Shown in pieces: positions 26,125-35,125 of a stretch of DNA of 64,000 nucleotides (position 1 is the first letter of the stretch; each line of letters begins with the position of its first letter). This DNA is from Luteimicrobium sp042670205. GTDB taxonomy: Bacteria > Actinomycetota > Actinomycetes > Actinomycetales > Cellulomonadaceae. Location of the stretch: contig NZ_JBHUWD010000019.1 in NCBI RefSeq assembly GCF_042670205.1, forward strand, positions 1 to 64,000, in the 5' to 3' direction. Both the position numbers and the translations under genes were made by a program. The notes below the pieces were generated by a model that was given only the letters and a program-made list of their open reading frames with translations, was not told the DNA's origin and ran no database searches.

Positions 26125-27813
26125 ATGTCCTTCCAGGCGTGGGTCCGGACCGTGGCGCCCCGCCGCGAGGACGTGCGCGGTGACCTCGTCGCCGGGCTCA
26201 CCGGGGCCGTGAGCGCCGTCCCCGACGGCATGGCCTGCGGGCTCCTCGCCGGCGTCTCCCCGGTCCACGGGCTTTACGCGACGTTCATCGGGCCGATCGC
26301 CGGGGGGCCGGGTGCGTCGACCCAGCTCATGCGCGTCACGACGACGAGCGCCGCGGCCCTCGCCGCTGCGTCGGCCCTCACGGCGGTCCCAGCGAAGGAA
26401 CGGGTCGACGCGCTCGTCCTGCTGACGCTGTGCGCCGGGGTGCTCATGGTCGTCGCCGGCGCGCTCAAGCTCGGCCGGTACGTCCGGTTCGTGTCGCAGT
26501 CGGTGATGCTCGGGTTCCTCACGGGCCTCGCGCTCAACATCGCGTTCGGCCAGCTCGACGAGCTCACCGGGTCCCAGGCGCACGGGAGCATCGCGCTCAC
26601 CAAGGCCTGGAGCGTCGTGACGAACCCGAGCGCGTGGAGCTGGCCGTCGCTCGCCACCGGCGTGGGGGCGCTCGCGATCCTCGTGGGTCTCTCGCGCACC
26701 CGGCTGTCCCGGGTCGCCGCCGTCTTCGCGCTCGTCGTCCCGACGCTCGTCGTGGTGCTCACAGGGGCCGACGTCGCGCGCGTCCACGACACCGGCGAGA
26801 TCCCTCGCGGGTTCCCGCTGCCCTCGCTGCCCACGCTCTCCGCACTGTCGCCCGACGTGCTCGTGGGCGCGGTGACCGTCGCGTTCGTGGTCCTCGTCCA
26901 GGGCGCGGGTGTGGCCGAGGCCGCCCCCAACCCCGACGGCAGCCGGTCCCGGACCAACCTCGACTTCAGCGCGCAGGGAGCGGCGAACGTCGCGTGCGGG
27001 CTCTTCGGGGCGCAACCGGTCGGGGCCTCGGTCAGCGCGACGGCGCTCAACATCACGGCCGGCGCACGGAGCCGCTGGGCGTCGATCTTCGCGGGCGGTT
27101 TCGTCCTGGTCTTCCTCGTGGCGCTCTCCGGGATCGTGGGCGCCGTCGCGATGCCGACGCTGGCCGCGATCCTCATCTTCGCCGCGGCCAGCTCGCTGCG
27201 TCCGCGGCAGGTCCGCACGCTGCTCTACGCGGGCAGCACGCCGGCGATCGCCCTCGTGGTCACGTTCGTCGCGACCCTGCTGCTGCCCGTCGCGGCAGCG
27301 GTCGGGGTCGGGGTCGTCGTGTCGCTGCTGCTGCAGCTCAACCGGGAGGCCGTGGACCTGCGGGTGGTCCGGTTGATCCCCCGCGTCGACAGCGCCGGCC
27401 CGCTCGAGCGCCGGTCACCCCGCACGCTCGAGGACCACGACGTCGTCGTCCTCGACGTGTACGGCTCGCTCTTCTACGCGGGCGCGCGCACCCTCGAACG
27501 GCAGCTCCCGGACCCCGCCGGGGCGACGGACGCCGCGGTCGTGCTGCGCCTGCGGGGCCGGACGACGCTCGGCGCGACCTTCTTCGTCGTCATCGCCCAG
27601 TACGCCGACAAGCTCGAGGCCGGCGGCAACCGGCTGTACCTGTCAGGGCTGTCCCCCGAGGTGCTGCACGTCTGGGAGTCCCGCGTGCTCGCGGAGCACC
27701 TCGTCAACGTCCGGCTCTATCCGGCGACCGAGGTCGTGCTGGGCTCGACGCACGCCGCCTGGCTCGACGCGCGCGCCCGTCGCGTGGGCCGTCCCGGCCC
27801 GCCCTCGTCGTAG
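26125..27813 (+). CDS. SulP-family anion transporter with STAS domain (copy 1)
   Basis: 562-aa SLC26/SulP transporter. The membrane part (residues about 20-400) opens with GDLVAGLTGAVSAVPDGMACGLLAGVSPVHGLYA, written here only in part, and includes VGASVSATALNITAGARSRW. A STAS domain follows (DHDVVVLDVYGSLFYAGA onward, to about residue 545). These proteins carry sulfate, bicarbonate or other anions; the substrate is not readable. The first membrane segment has AVPDGMACGLLAG, where most SulPs have a longer Pro-rich IPQ/VPE motif. The ATG at 26125 fits the leaderless promoter TAGCGT-N7-ATG. It is a distant paralogue of the SulP at 56452-58242; both have the regulon operator at the same distance. 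Confidence 0.88.
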   Translation: MSFQAWVRTVAPRREDVRGDLVAGLTGAVSAVPDGMACGLLAGVSPVHGLYATFIGPIAGGPGASTQLMRVTTTSAAALAAASALTAVPAKERVDALVLLTLCAGVLMVVAGALKLGRYVRFVSQSVMLGFLTGLALNIAFGQLDELTGSQAHGSIALTKAWSVVTNPSAWSWPSLATGVGALAILVGLSRTRLSRVAAVFALVVPTLVVVLTGADVARVHDTGEIPRGFPLPSLPTLSALSPDVLVGAVTVAFVVLVQGAGVAEAAPNPDGSRSRTNLDFSAQGAANVACGLFGAQPVGASVSATALNITAGARSRWASIFAGGFVLVFLVALSGIVGAVAMPTLAAILIFAAASSLRPRQVRTLLYAGSTPAIALVVTFVATLLLPVAAAVGVGVVVSLLLQLNREAVDLRVVRLIPRVDSAGPLERRSPRTLEDHDVVVLDVYGSLFYAGARTLERQLPDPAGATDAAVVLRLRGRTTLGATFFVVIAQYADKLEAGGNRLYLSGLSPEVLHVWESRVLAEHLVNVRLYPATEVVLGSTHAAWLDARARRVGRPGPPSS

Positions 27814-28005
27814 CCCTGGCGGACCAGTCGTGACGTCGTCTCGTTCTGGGACATCCCACGCTCCTCGGTGCTCGCCGCCCCGGCGACACCAGGAGGCGGG
27901 CGTCGCCCGACCCCCGGGCGTCCAGAGTGCCGCGGCGGCGGGAGGCGTCGCCTCATGCGCCGCGGTGAGCGCACCGCCGCCGGCGTCGACACGTCGGAGA
28001 GCGGC

Positions 28006-29394
28006 TCAGCCGATGATCGCGGAGCTCTCGGGGAGCCGGAACAGACGCCGGCGCTCTCGCAACGCGAGGGCAGTGCCGAGAGTGATGGGCCCGAGCCGGC
28101 CGAGAAACATCAGGCCGACCAAGATCAGCTGGTGTCCCCACGCGAGCTGGGCGGTGATCCCCGTGGACAGCCCGGTGGTCGAGAACGCGGAGGTGACTTC
28201 GAACAACACGCGGTCGAGCCCGTAGCTCGAGGTCGCGGTGATGACGAGGGTCGGCACGATCACGGCGGCGACCCCGAGCAGTGCGACGGTGACGGCCTGC
28301 CGCTGGGTGGCGGAGGCGATCCGACGGTCGAACGCGGTCACATCGGGGTCGCCACGGAGCTCGGACCGGATGACGAAGGCGAGGACGGCGAAGGTCACTA
28401 CCTTGATACCGCCCGCCGTGCCGGCGCTGCCCCCGCCGACGAACATCAGGACGTCCGTGCCCAGCCACGTACCTTGGTTCATCGCGGAGGTGTCGACCGA
28501 GTTGAAGCCTGCCGTGCGGGACATGACCGACTGGGTGAATGCCGCCAGGAGCTTGCCGGGCCACGACAACGGTCCGAGCGTCTGACTGTTCCCGGCCTCG
28601 AGCGCCAGGACGAACAGCATGCCGCCGACGAGCAGCGCCCCGCTCGTCAGAAGCGTGAGCTTGGTGTGCAGCGACCACCGCGAAGGCCTGGCCCGTCTGC
28701 GGTAGAGCTCGAAGATCACGGGAAACCCGATGCCGCCCAGCACCACCGCGGCGCACAGCGGCAGGCACACCCACGGGTCGGAGACGAATCCCGTCAAGGA
28801 GTCGGAGTACAACGCGAAGCCGGCGTTGTTGAAGGCGGACACGGCGTGGAAGACACCGGACCACGCGGCCTCGCCCACGCCCGCACCGCGGGCGACGAGC
28901 CGGCCGAAGAGCGCAATCGCGACCAGCCCCTCGACGAGCACCGTCACGCGGAGGACACCGATCAGGACCGAGCGAACGTCTCCGAGCTGAACGCTGCGGG
29001 TAGAGGCCTGCGCAACCATCCGGGTCTGCAGGTTGAGGCGGCGTGAGACGAACAGGCCGAGCAGAGAGGCCATCGTCATCACACCGAATCCGCCGATCTG
29101 GATCAGCGCCAGGATGACGACCTGCCCGAAGGGCGTCCAGAACGTGGGTGTGTCGGCCACGGCGAGCCCGGTCACGCAGGTCGCCGAGGTCGCCGTGAAC
29201 AGCGCCTCGAGCCACGTCGCCGACCGTCCGGTGGCGGCGGCGGGGAGCATGAGGAGAACGGTCCCGACGCCGATAGCTCCCGCGAACCCGGCGACCACCA
29301 GACGCCCGGGGTCGCTGCGCTTGCGCCGACCCGCGGGTGCTCGCCACCCGATGACGGAGCGTCGTGCCAGAGTGCCGAGCGTTATCACTCGCAC
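28006..29394 (-). CDS. TrkH/KtrB-family potassium transporter
   Basis: 462-aa K+ transporter subunit with four pseudo-repeats of M1-P-M2. The filter loops are visible: TSATCVTGLAV, HAVSAFNNAGFALY, MSRTAGFNSVD and TSAFSTTGLSTGI, each with the key Gly. It ends FRLPESSAIIG. The size fits KtrB better than the longer TrkH. The regulatory TrkA/KtrA subunit is not adjacent, so it must be elsewhere. The start is uncertain: GTG 29394 or GTG 29388, neither with a good SD; longer readings upstream lack hydrophobic or family sequence. No regulon operator is present. Confidence 0.9.
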   Translation of the reverse strand: MRVITLGTLARRSVIGWRAPAGRRKRSDPGRLVVAGFAGAIGVGTVLLMLPAAATGRSATWLEALFTATSATCVTGLAVADTPTFWTPFGQVVILALIQIGGFGVMTMASLLGLFVSRRLNLQTRMVAQASTRSVQLGDVRSVLIGVLRVTVLVEGLVAIALFGRLVARGAGVGEAAWSGVFHAVSAFNNAGFALYSDSLTGFVSDPWVCLPLCAAVVLGGIGFPVIFELYRRRARPSRWSLHTKLTLLTSGALLVGGMLFVLALEAGNSQTLGPLSWPGKLLAAFTQSVMSRTAGFNSVDTSAMNQGTWLGTDVLMFVGGGSAGTAGGIKVVTFAVLAFVIRSELRGDPDVTAFDRRIASATQRQAVTVALLGVAAVIVPTLVITATSSYGLDRVLFEVTSAFSTTGLSTGITAQLAWGHQLILVGLMFLGRLGPITLGTALALRERRRLFRLPESSAIIG

Positions 29395-29557
29395 GGGTCT
29401 ATCACGACGAAACCCGCGACGAGGCGATCTTGACGGATCCTTGACGGCCGGCTCTCCATCTTCGGCGTGCCGAATCCGGGCGCCCACCGATGGCGTGAGC
29501 GGGCCGCAACGCCTAGCGTCTGGGCGAGGGGGACGACGCGACCGGAAGGGCCCGAAC

Positions 29558-32137
29558 GTGGGAAGTCCGACAAGCTCCGGCGGGCGCCGGCGCTCGCCCG
29601 CCTGGCGCCTCCTGGCGGCGGTCGCCGGCCTCGCGCTCGCCGGGCTGACCGTCGCAGCACTGCCGCCCCACCCGGCCTCGGCAGCCGACGTACCGACCGG
29701 CACGCTCTCGTTGTACAAGAGGATCGAGAACCTCGACACCGGCTCGGGCTTCGGTGACCGTTCCGTCTGGACGATGCACGCCGAGAACGTCGACACGGGC
29801 GAGACGTTCGAGGGCGACGGGCTCAACGGCTTCCAGACGCGGACCGTCCCGGAAGGGACCTACCGCATCTCCGAGTCCGGCACGGTTGCCGGCTACCGCT
29901 TCAACAACTGGTCCTGCAGCAACGGGTCGCCGACCACGGAGCGGGAGCCCCTCGTCTACGTGGGTGAGGGCGACTCGCTGACGTGCACGGTGGAGAACGT
30001 CGCGATCAAGCCGTCGCTGACGCTCCGCAAGCAGGTCTCCGGGGGCGACGCCGACCCGACGCTCTGGCAGCTCCACGCGCGCGGCCCGGACTCCCTCGAC
30101 GGCCCGACCGGCAGCGACGCCGTGACGAACGTCCCCGTCCGGATCGGGACCTACACGCTCTCCGAGGACGCCGGACCCGCCGGGTACACGGCGGGAGACT
30201 GGGCGTGCGACGTCCTGGAGGTCGGCGGCGACACGCGCCGGGAGACGGTCCCGCAGGGCGGCTCGCTCGACGTCGTCCTGGGCGACCGGATCGTGTGCAC
30301 CGTCGTCAACAGCACGCAGGGCCCGCACCTGACGCTGCGCAAGGTCGTCGACAATGCGGGCGGCGGCACGGCCACGGCGTCCGACTGGACGCTCACCGCG
30401 GCAGCGACGAGCGGCGGCACGACGATCTCGGGGACGAGCGGCTCGTCGCCGGTCACGGACGCGGGTGTGCCCGCGGGTCGCTACGACCTGTCCGAGTCCG
30501 GCGGTCCGGCCGGCTACACCGCGGGGGCGTGGGTGTGCGACGGCGGGACGGGCGCGAACGGCACCGCGATCACGCTCGGCACCGACGACGACGTCACGTG
30601 CACCGTGACCAACACGTGGTCGCCGGCGCACCTCACCCTCGTGAAGAACGTCGTCCAGACGCGGCTCCCGGCGGGCCGCGCGGCGCCGTCGGACTGGACC
30701 CTGAGCGCACGCGACGACGCGGGTGACGGGTTCTCGGGGACGTCCGGCGAAGCTTCCGCGACGGGGGTCGCGGTGGCGCCCGGCACCTACACGCTGAGCG
30801 AGGACGGACCCGCGGGCTACCAGGCGAGCGACTGGACCTGCGACGGCGGGACGCTCGACGGCAGCGCCCTGACGCTGGCCACGGGCGACGACGTCACGTG
30901 CACGATCACCAACACGCTCGACCTGCCCGACCCCGCCCAGCTCACGCTCGTCAAGGCCGTCGAGGGCGGCCCCGACGTGGTGTCGGACTGGACGCTCACG
31001 GCGACCCGGGTCGTCGGGACCGGGCTCCCGGCGTTCTCGGGTACCGGGGGCAGCGGGCAGATCCGCAACGTCGCAGTGCTCCCCGGCACGTTCGAGCTCA
31101 CCGAGGCGCCGTCGGACGGTGCGCCCGCCACGGTCGCGGGCTACACCGCGTCCGACTGGACGTGCGACGGCGGGGACCTGACGACCGTGGACGGGAACCA
31201 GCGGGTCACGCTCGCGGCGGGCGACGTCGTCACGTGCACGGTGACGAACACCTGGCAGGGCGGCACCCTGACGCTGGTCAAGGACGTGGACAACGCCTGG
31301 GGCGGCACCGCGACGCCCGCGGACTGGGTCCTGCGCGCGACCCGCACCGGGGCGACGCTCCCCACGCTCGTCGGACGCACGGGCAGCGACGCGGTCACGG
31401 ACGTGGACGTCGTCGCGGGCACGTACGACCTCGCCGAGTCCGCTGGCCCCGTGGGGTACGCGTCGCAGGGCTGGAGCTGCACGTCCGGCCTCGAGGGCTC
31501 GGCGGTCACCGTCGGCGCGGGCGACGACGTCACGTGCACCGTGACGAACGCCGACCAGCCCGCGCACCTCACGCTGATCAAGCGCCTCGACCCGCTCCGG
31601 GCCGACGGCGCCGAGCCGACCGACTTCACGCTCACGGCGACGAACGGCACCACGACGATCACCGGACGCACCGGCGAGGACGCGGTCACGCGCGTCGCCG
31701 TGCCCGCGGGCAGCTACACGCTCACCGAGACCGGCCCCGGAGGGTTCCGCTCGGTGTGGGCGTGCCTCGGCGCCCGCAGCCAGCGCTCGGCGGGCAACGT
31801 CATCGGGGCGCCGGGGAACGTCGTCGTCGGCCTGGGGCAGGACGTGCGGTGCACGGTCGTCAACGCGGTGCCGGGTCCGGTCCCCACGCCCACCCCCACC
31901 CCCACCCCGACGACCCCCACCACGAGCCCGACCCCGTCCCCCACGGCCACGACTCCCGCCGGCCCGACGACGCCGGGCACGACGCCCAGCAGCAGCACGA
32001 CGGTCGCCGGAGGGGGCGGCGGGGGCGGTCTCGCGATGACGGGCGCGCCGCTGGCGCTCGTCGGCGGGCTCGGGGCCCTGCTGCTGCTCGCCGGGACCGC
32101 CGCCCTGCTCGCCCGGCGGTACTGGCTCCGGCATTGA
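29558..32137 (+). CDS. LAxTG-anchored surface protein with seven prealbumin-like repeats
   Basis: 859-aa cell-wall protein. GTG 29558 has GGAAGGG seven bases upstream and yields a signal peptide (WRLLAAVAGLALAGLTVAAL, cleavage after ASA). Seven SpaA/prealbumin-like modules of 85-100 residues follow, each starting with LTLxK and ending in CTVTN or CTVVN, with a second Cys in the xWxCDGG strand, so one disulfide per module is likely. Then come a Pro/Thr stalk (PTPTPTPTPTTPTT), a Gly run, the motif LAMTG, a hydrophobic helix and RRYWLRH. This is a class E sortase-type signal. Role: pilus-like stalk or adhesin. It is divergent from the potassium transporter. Confidence 0.9.
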   Translation: MGSPTSSGGRRRSPAWRLLAAVAGLALAGLTVAALPPHPASAADVPTGTLSLYKRIENLDTGSGFGDRSVWTMHAENVDTGETFEGDGLNGFQTRTVPEGTYRISESGTVAGYRFNNWSCSNGSPTTEREPLVYVGEGDSLTCTVENVAIKPSLTLRKQVSGGDADPTLWQLHARGPDSLDGPTGSDAVTNVPVRIGTYTLSEDAGPAGYTAGDWACDVLEVGGDTRRETVPQGGSLDVVLGDRIVCTVVNSTQGPHLTLRKVVDNAGGGTATASDWTLTAAATSGGTTISGTSGSSPVTDAGVPAGRYDLSESGGPAGYTAGAWVCDGGTGANGTAITLGTDDDVTCTVTNTWSPAHLTLVKNVVQTRLPAGRAAPSDWTLSARDDAGDGFSGTSGEASATGVAVAPGTYTLSEDGPAGYQASDWTCDGGTLDGSALTLATGDDVTCTITNTLDLPDPAQLTLVKAVEGGPDVVSDWTLTATRVVGTGLPAFSGTGGSGQIRNVAVLPGTFELTEAPSDGAPATVAGYTASDWTCDGGDLTTVDGNQRVTLAAGDVVTCTVTNTWQGGTLTLVKDVDNAWGGTATPADWVLRATRTGATLPTLVGRTGSDAVTDVDVVAGTYDLAESAGPVGYASQGWSCTSGLEGSAVTVGAGDDVTCTVTNADQPAHLTLIKRLDPLRADGAEPTDFTLTATNGTTTITGRTGEDAVTRVAVPAGSYTLTETGPGGFRSVWACLGARSQRSAGNVIGAPGNVVVGLGQDVRCTVVNAVPGPVPTPTPTPTPTTPTTSPTPSPTATTPAGPTTPGTTPSSSTTVAGGGGGGGLAMTGAPLALVGGLGALLLLAGTAALLARRYWLRH

Positions 32138-32180
32138 CGACGAGCCCGGGAAGGCGTCCGCATCTGGCACGATGCTCCGC

Positions 32181-32708
32181 ATGAGTCTCAAGGACCTGAC
32201 CGAGGGCGAGGACGTCGTCCTGGAGCTCCGGACGCACCCCAAGGCGCTGTTCTGGCCCCTCGTTCTGCTCGTCGTGCTCGTCGCGGCGGTCGCCGTGACG
32301 GCGGCGCTGGGCGCTCCCGCGGTCGCCGTGGAGGTCGTCGCGGTCGTCGCGTTCCTCCTCGCCTGCCTCGTGGTGCTGCCCCGGTGGGCGCGCTGGCTCA
32401 CGACCCGGTACGTCGTCACGACCAAGCGCGTCCTCGTGCGCTCGGGCATCGTCACCCGCGTCGGTCGTGACATCCCGCTCTACCGGATCAACGACATCGG
32501 GTCGGAGCAAGGGCTCCTGGACCGGATGTTCGGCTGCGGCACCATCACGGTGTCCGACGCGAGCGACAAGCCCGGGCTGGTCCTGCACGACGTCCCGGAC
32601 GTCGATGCCGTGCAGACGCGCCTCCACGAGCTCCTGTTCGCGCACGACGACAACTCCGACGAGGGCGAGTTCCCGCCCGGGGAGCCCGCGCGCCGTCGGA
32701 CGCGCTGA
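32181..32708 (+). CDS. Membrane-anchored bacterial PH-domain (YdbS-like) protein
   Basis: 175-aa protein: short N-terminal part LTEGEDVVLELRTHPKALFW, two membrane helices (residues about 25-75), then a bacterial PH (bPH_2/DUF304) domain: TTRYVVTTKRVLVRSGIV, GRDIPLYRINDIGSEQGLLD, GCGTITVSDAS. The tail is acidic and basic (DDNSDEGEFPPGEPARRRTR). Such proteins are widespread in actinobacteria and have no settled function. ATG 32181 is chosen; three residues upstream there is another ATG (32172) with no SD. Confidence 0.88.
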   Translation: MSLKDLTEGEDVVLELRTHPKALFWPLVLLVVLVAAVAVTAALGAPAVAVEVVAVVAFLLACLVVLPRWARWLTTRYVVTTKRVLVRSGIVTRVGRDIPLYRINDIGSEQGLLDRMFGCGTITVSDASDKPGLVLHDVPDVDAVQTRLHELLFAHDDNSDEGEFPPGEPARRRTR

Positions 32709-32710
32709 GG

Positions 32711-33036
32711 TCAGGGGCCGAGCAGAGCCGCCGGCACGACAGCGATGCCGTCCGGCCTGCGGTACGCCTCCGGCCCGGTCGTGACGACGACGGCGTCAAG
32801 GAGGTCGTCTCCGAGCTGGTCCCGTAGCCAGCGCAGGTGCTTCACGTCGTCGTCCTGAGCAGTCCGCGCGAGCTTCACCTCGATCGCGAGCACGCGAGAG
32901 CACCGGCCCACTCACGCTCCGGAAGCGCGCGGATCCCGGGAAATCCGGACCGGACGATCTCGTCCGCGTAGTCCCGCAGTCCGAACGTCGTCGACCCGCC
33001 GACGTCAGGCCGATCGCCGGCCATGAGGGCCGCCAT
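32711..33036 (-). pseudogene. Broken DUF4143 ATPase gene
   Basis: Two pieces of one family in different frames. Upstream piece: MAGDRPDVGGSTTFGLRDYA, then DEIVRSGFPGIRALPERE, read from 33036. After a junction near 32895-32905 the frame changes and the C-terminal piece continues: VLAIEVKLARTAQDDDVKHL, then RWLRDQLGDDLLDAVVVTTG and a stop at 32711. Intact proteins have a P-loop ATPase domain and a longer middle; here the N terminus and the middle are gone. It is a decayed gene. Confidence 0.8.
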
Positions 33037-33052
33037 CGACACCGTCGGCTCG

Positions 33053-33095
33053 ACCGGTCTGCACCGTCAAACGCCACCGTTCTGCAGCGTCAAAC
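33053..33095. repeat. Two 20-bp direct repeats at the pseudogene edge
   Basis: ACCGGTCTGCACCGTCAAAC (33053-33072) and ACCGTTCTGCAGCGTCAAAC (33076-33095) differ at two positions and are three bases apart. They lie just upstream of the DUF4143 remnant and could be its former operator or a recombination scar. Confidence 0.7.
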
Positions 33096-33120
33096 CCCGG
33101 GAACGTTGCGAGACGACGAC

Positions 33121-33147
33121 CGGCCCGCCCCGCAGGAGGGCGGGCCG
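33121..33147. terminator. Hairpin after alkylsulfatase gene 2
   Basis: Perfect 10-bp arms CGGCCCGCCC / GGGCGGGCCG around cgcagga, 28 bases past the stop of the minus-strand alkylsulfatase. Confidence 0.7.
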
Positions 33148-33174
33148 TCGCCTCGCGGCGTCACACGTCGGGTG

Positions 33175-35064
33175 TCAGGGCGTGACGATCGCGAAGTCCG
33201 GGTCCCCCGGCGACAGGAGCCCCGCGAGCGTGTGGAGCACCGCGACGTCGCCCGCGATCTCGGTGCCCGACGCCGCGAGCTTCTCGGGCGTGAGCCCGCC
33301 GCCCAGCGCCACCGCGGGCAGCGCGCGCTTCGTCGTCGTGATCGTGACGTCGGCGTCGCCGGCCTGCCGCGCTGCGCTGTAGGTGAGGGCGCCGTTCGCG
33401 AGCCGGAGGCGGTAGCGCTCGTCGACGTCCGTGAGCACGACGTCGACCGTGAGCTTCTCGTCCCAGGCGCGGGGGCCGTCGATCTGGATCGCGAGCGCGT
33501 CGAAGAGCATCGCCGGCGTGAGGGCGCCGACGATGTCCGCCGACGCGGTCTGCGTCGGGGTGCCGAACGCGCCGTCACGCAGCTCCGTCGCACCCGAGAG
33601 GAAGAAGTCGCGCCAGGTCCCGTTCTCCGAGCCGTAGCCCAGCTGCTCGTAGGTGTCGGCGAGGAGCTCGCGCGCGCCGGCGTGGTCGGGCTGCGCGAAG
33701 ACGACGTGGTTGAGGACCTCCGCGACCCAGCGGTAGTCGCCGGACTCGAACGCCGGACGCGCCTTCTCGACAACGGCCCCCGCGCCGCCCATGAAGTCCA
33801 CGTACCGCTTGGCCTTCTCGACGGGCGTGTGCTCCCACAGATGGGCGGGATTGCCGTCGAACCAGCCCATGTACCGCTGGTAGATGGCCTTGACGTTGTG
33901 GCTCACCGACCCGTAGTAGCCCCGCGCGTTCCAGGCGTTCTCGAGGGCCGGCGGGAGCTGGATCGTCTCGGCGATCTCCGCGCCGACGAGGCCCTGGTTG
34001 AGCATCCGGAGCGTCTGGTCGTGCAGGTATGCGTACAGGTCGCGCTGGAGGCCGAGGAACTCGACGGCGCGCTCGTTGCCCCACGTGGGCCAGTGGTGCG
34101 AAGCGAACACGACCTCGACGTCCGCGCCGAACAGGTCGATGGTCTCGGTGAGGTAGTTCGACCACACGTGGGGGTCGCGGACGACGGCGCCGCGCAGCGT
34201 CAGCAGGTTGTGCAGGTTGTGGGTCGCGTCCTCCGCCGTGCACAGCGCCTTCTTGTCAGGGAAGTAGAAGAGCATCTCGGCGGGCGCCTCGGTGCCCGGC
34301 GCCATCTGGAAGACGATCCGCACGCCGTCGACCGTGAGCTCGTCGCCCGTCGAGACGACGGACTCGGTCGGTTCGATGAGCGTGACCGTGCCGGTCGACG
34401 TCGTCTGGCCGAGCCCGGCGCCGACGCCGCCCTGCGGACCGCGCGCGAGGGCCGCGCCGTACATGTAGCCCGCACGGCGGCCCATCGCGGTCCCGGCGTA
34501 GACGTTCTCCGCGATCGCGGGCTCGAGGAACCCGTCCGGCGCGATGATGCGGACCTTGCCCGCGTCCACGTCCTCCTGGCTCGTGACCCCCTTGACCCCT
34601 CCGAAGTGGTCGACGTGGCAGTGGCTGTAGATGACCGCGACCACCGGCCGTTCGCCGCGGTGCTCGCGGTAGAGCGCGAGCGCGGCGGCGGCGGTCTCGG
34701 TGGAGATCAGCGGGTCGATGACGATGACGCCCGTGTCGCCCTCGACGAAGCTGATGTTCGACAGGTCCTGACCGCGCACCTGGTAGATGCCGTCGGTGAC
34801 CTCGAAGAGCCCGGCGGTCGCGACGAGCTGCGACTGACGCCACAGGCTGGGGTTGACCGTGTCGGGCGCGTCGCCCTGGAGGAAGTCGTACGTCCCGTTG
34901 TCCCACACCACCCGGCCGTCGTCCGCTGTGGTCGCGCCCGGCAGCGGGGCGACCAGGCCCCGGCGGGCGTCCTCGAAGTCCCGGGTGTCGGAGAACGGCA
35001 GGCGCTCCCGGAGCGCCGCCTGCTGCTGGACGATCGCCGGTGCGGCCGGCTTCGGTGTGCTCAT
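33175..35064 (-). CDS. SdsA1-type alkyl sulfatase (copy 2)
   Basis: 629-aa metallo-beta-lactamase-fold alkylsulfatase, paralogous to the one at 21362-23278. Zinc motif SHCHVDHFGG at about residues 144-153, second-site region CTAEDATHNLHNLLTLRGA and FASHHWPTWGNE. The helical region and the C-terminal SCP2-like domain are complete. There is no signal peptide. GAGGCT sits six bases before the ATG and no SD is seen, so the mRNA is probably leaderless. The same hexamer drives the paralogue, but there with a leader. Substrate preference relative to copy 1 is unknown. Confidence 0.92.
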   Translation of the reverse strand: MSTPKPAAPAIVQQQAALRERLPFSDTRDFEDARRGLVAPLPGATTADDGRVVWDNGTYDFLQGDAPDTVNPSLWRQSQLVATAGLFEVTDGIYQVRGQDLSNISFVEGDTGVIVIDPLISTETAAAALALYREHRGERPVVAVIYSHCHVDHFGGVKGVTSQEDVDAGKVRIIAPDGFLEPAIAENVYAGTAMGRRAGYMYGAALARGPQGGVGAGLGQTTSTGTVTLIEPTESVVSTGDELTVDGVRIVFQMAPGTEAPAEMLFYFPDKKALCTAEDATHNLHNLLTLRGAVVRDPHVWSNYLTETIDLFGADVEVVFASHHWPTWGNERAVEFLGLQRDLYAYLHDQTLRMLNQGLVGAEIAETIQLPPALENAWNARGYYGSVSHNVKAIYQRYMGWFDGNPAHLWEHTPVEKAKRYVDFMGGAGAVVEKARPAFESGDYRWVAEVLNHVVFAQPDHAGARELLADTYEQLGYGSENGTWRDFFLSGATELRDGAFGTPTQTASADIVGALTPAMLFDALAIQIDGPRAWDEKLTVDVVLTDVDERYRLRLANGALTYSAARQAGDADVTITTTKRALPAVALGGGLTPEKLAASGTEIAGDVAVLHTLAGLLSPGDPDFAIVTP

Positions 35065-35097
35065 GGCCCCAGCCTCGCGGCCGCGCCGCTCCCCCGC

Positions 35098-35116
35098 CTC
35101 ACACGTCGAGGGTGAG
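35098..35116. promoter_or_regulatory. Regulon operator, site 5 (alkylsulfatase 2)
   Basis: CTCACACGTCGAGGGTGAG, centre 35107. The minus-strand hexamer GAGGCT (35076-35071) is 33.5 bp away and six bases before the alkylsulfatase ATG, putting the operator at about -43 of a leaderless start. Confidence 0.75.
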
Positions 35117-35125
35117 ACACGGACG

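Noticed and set aside
27951..27968. CTCATGCGCCGCGGTGAG as a regulon site
   Set aside because: It is one base shorter than the nine sites and has mismatches in both halves; only noted beside the doubtful short frame at 27855.
29395..29557. Possible c-di-AMP riboswitch before the TrkH/KtrB gene
   Set aside because: I could not find the conserved ydaO core or a terminator stem in this 160-base region.
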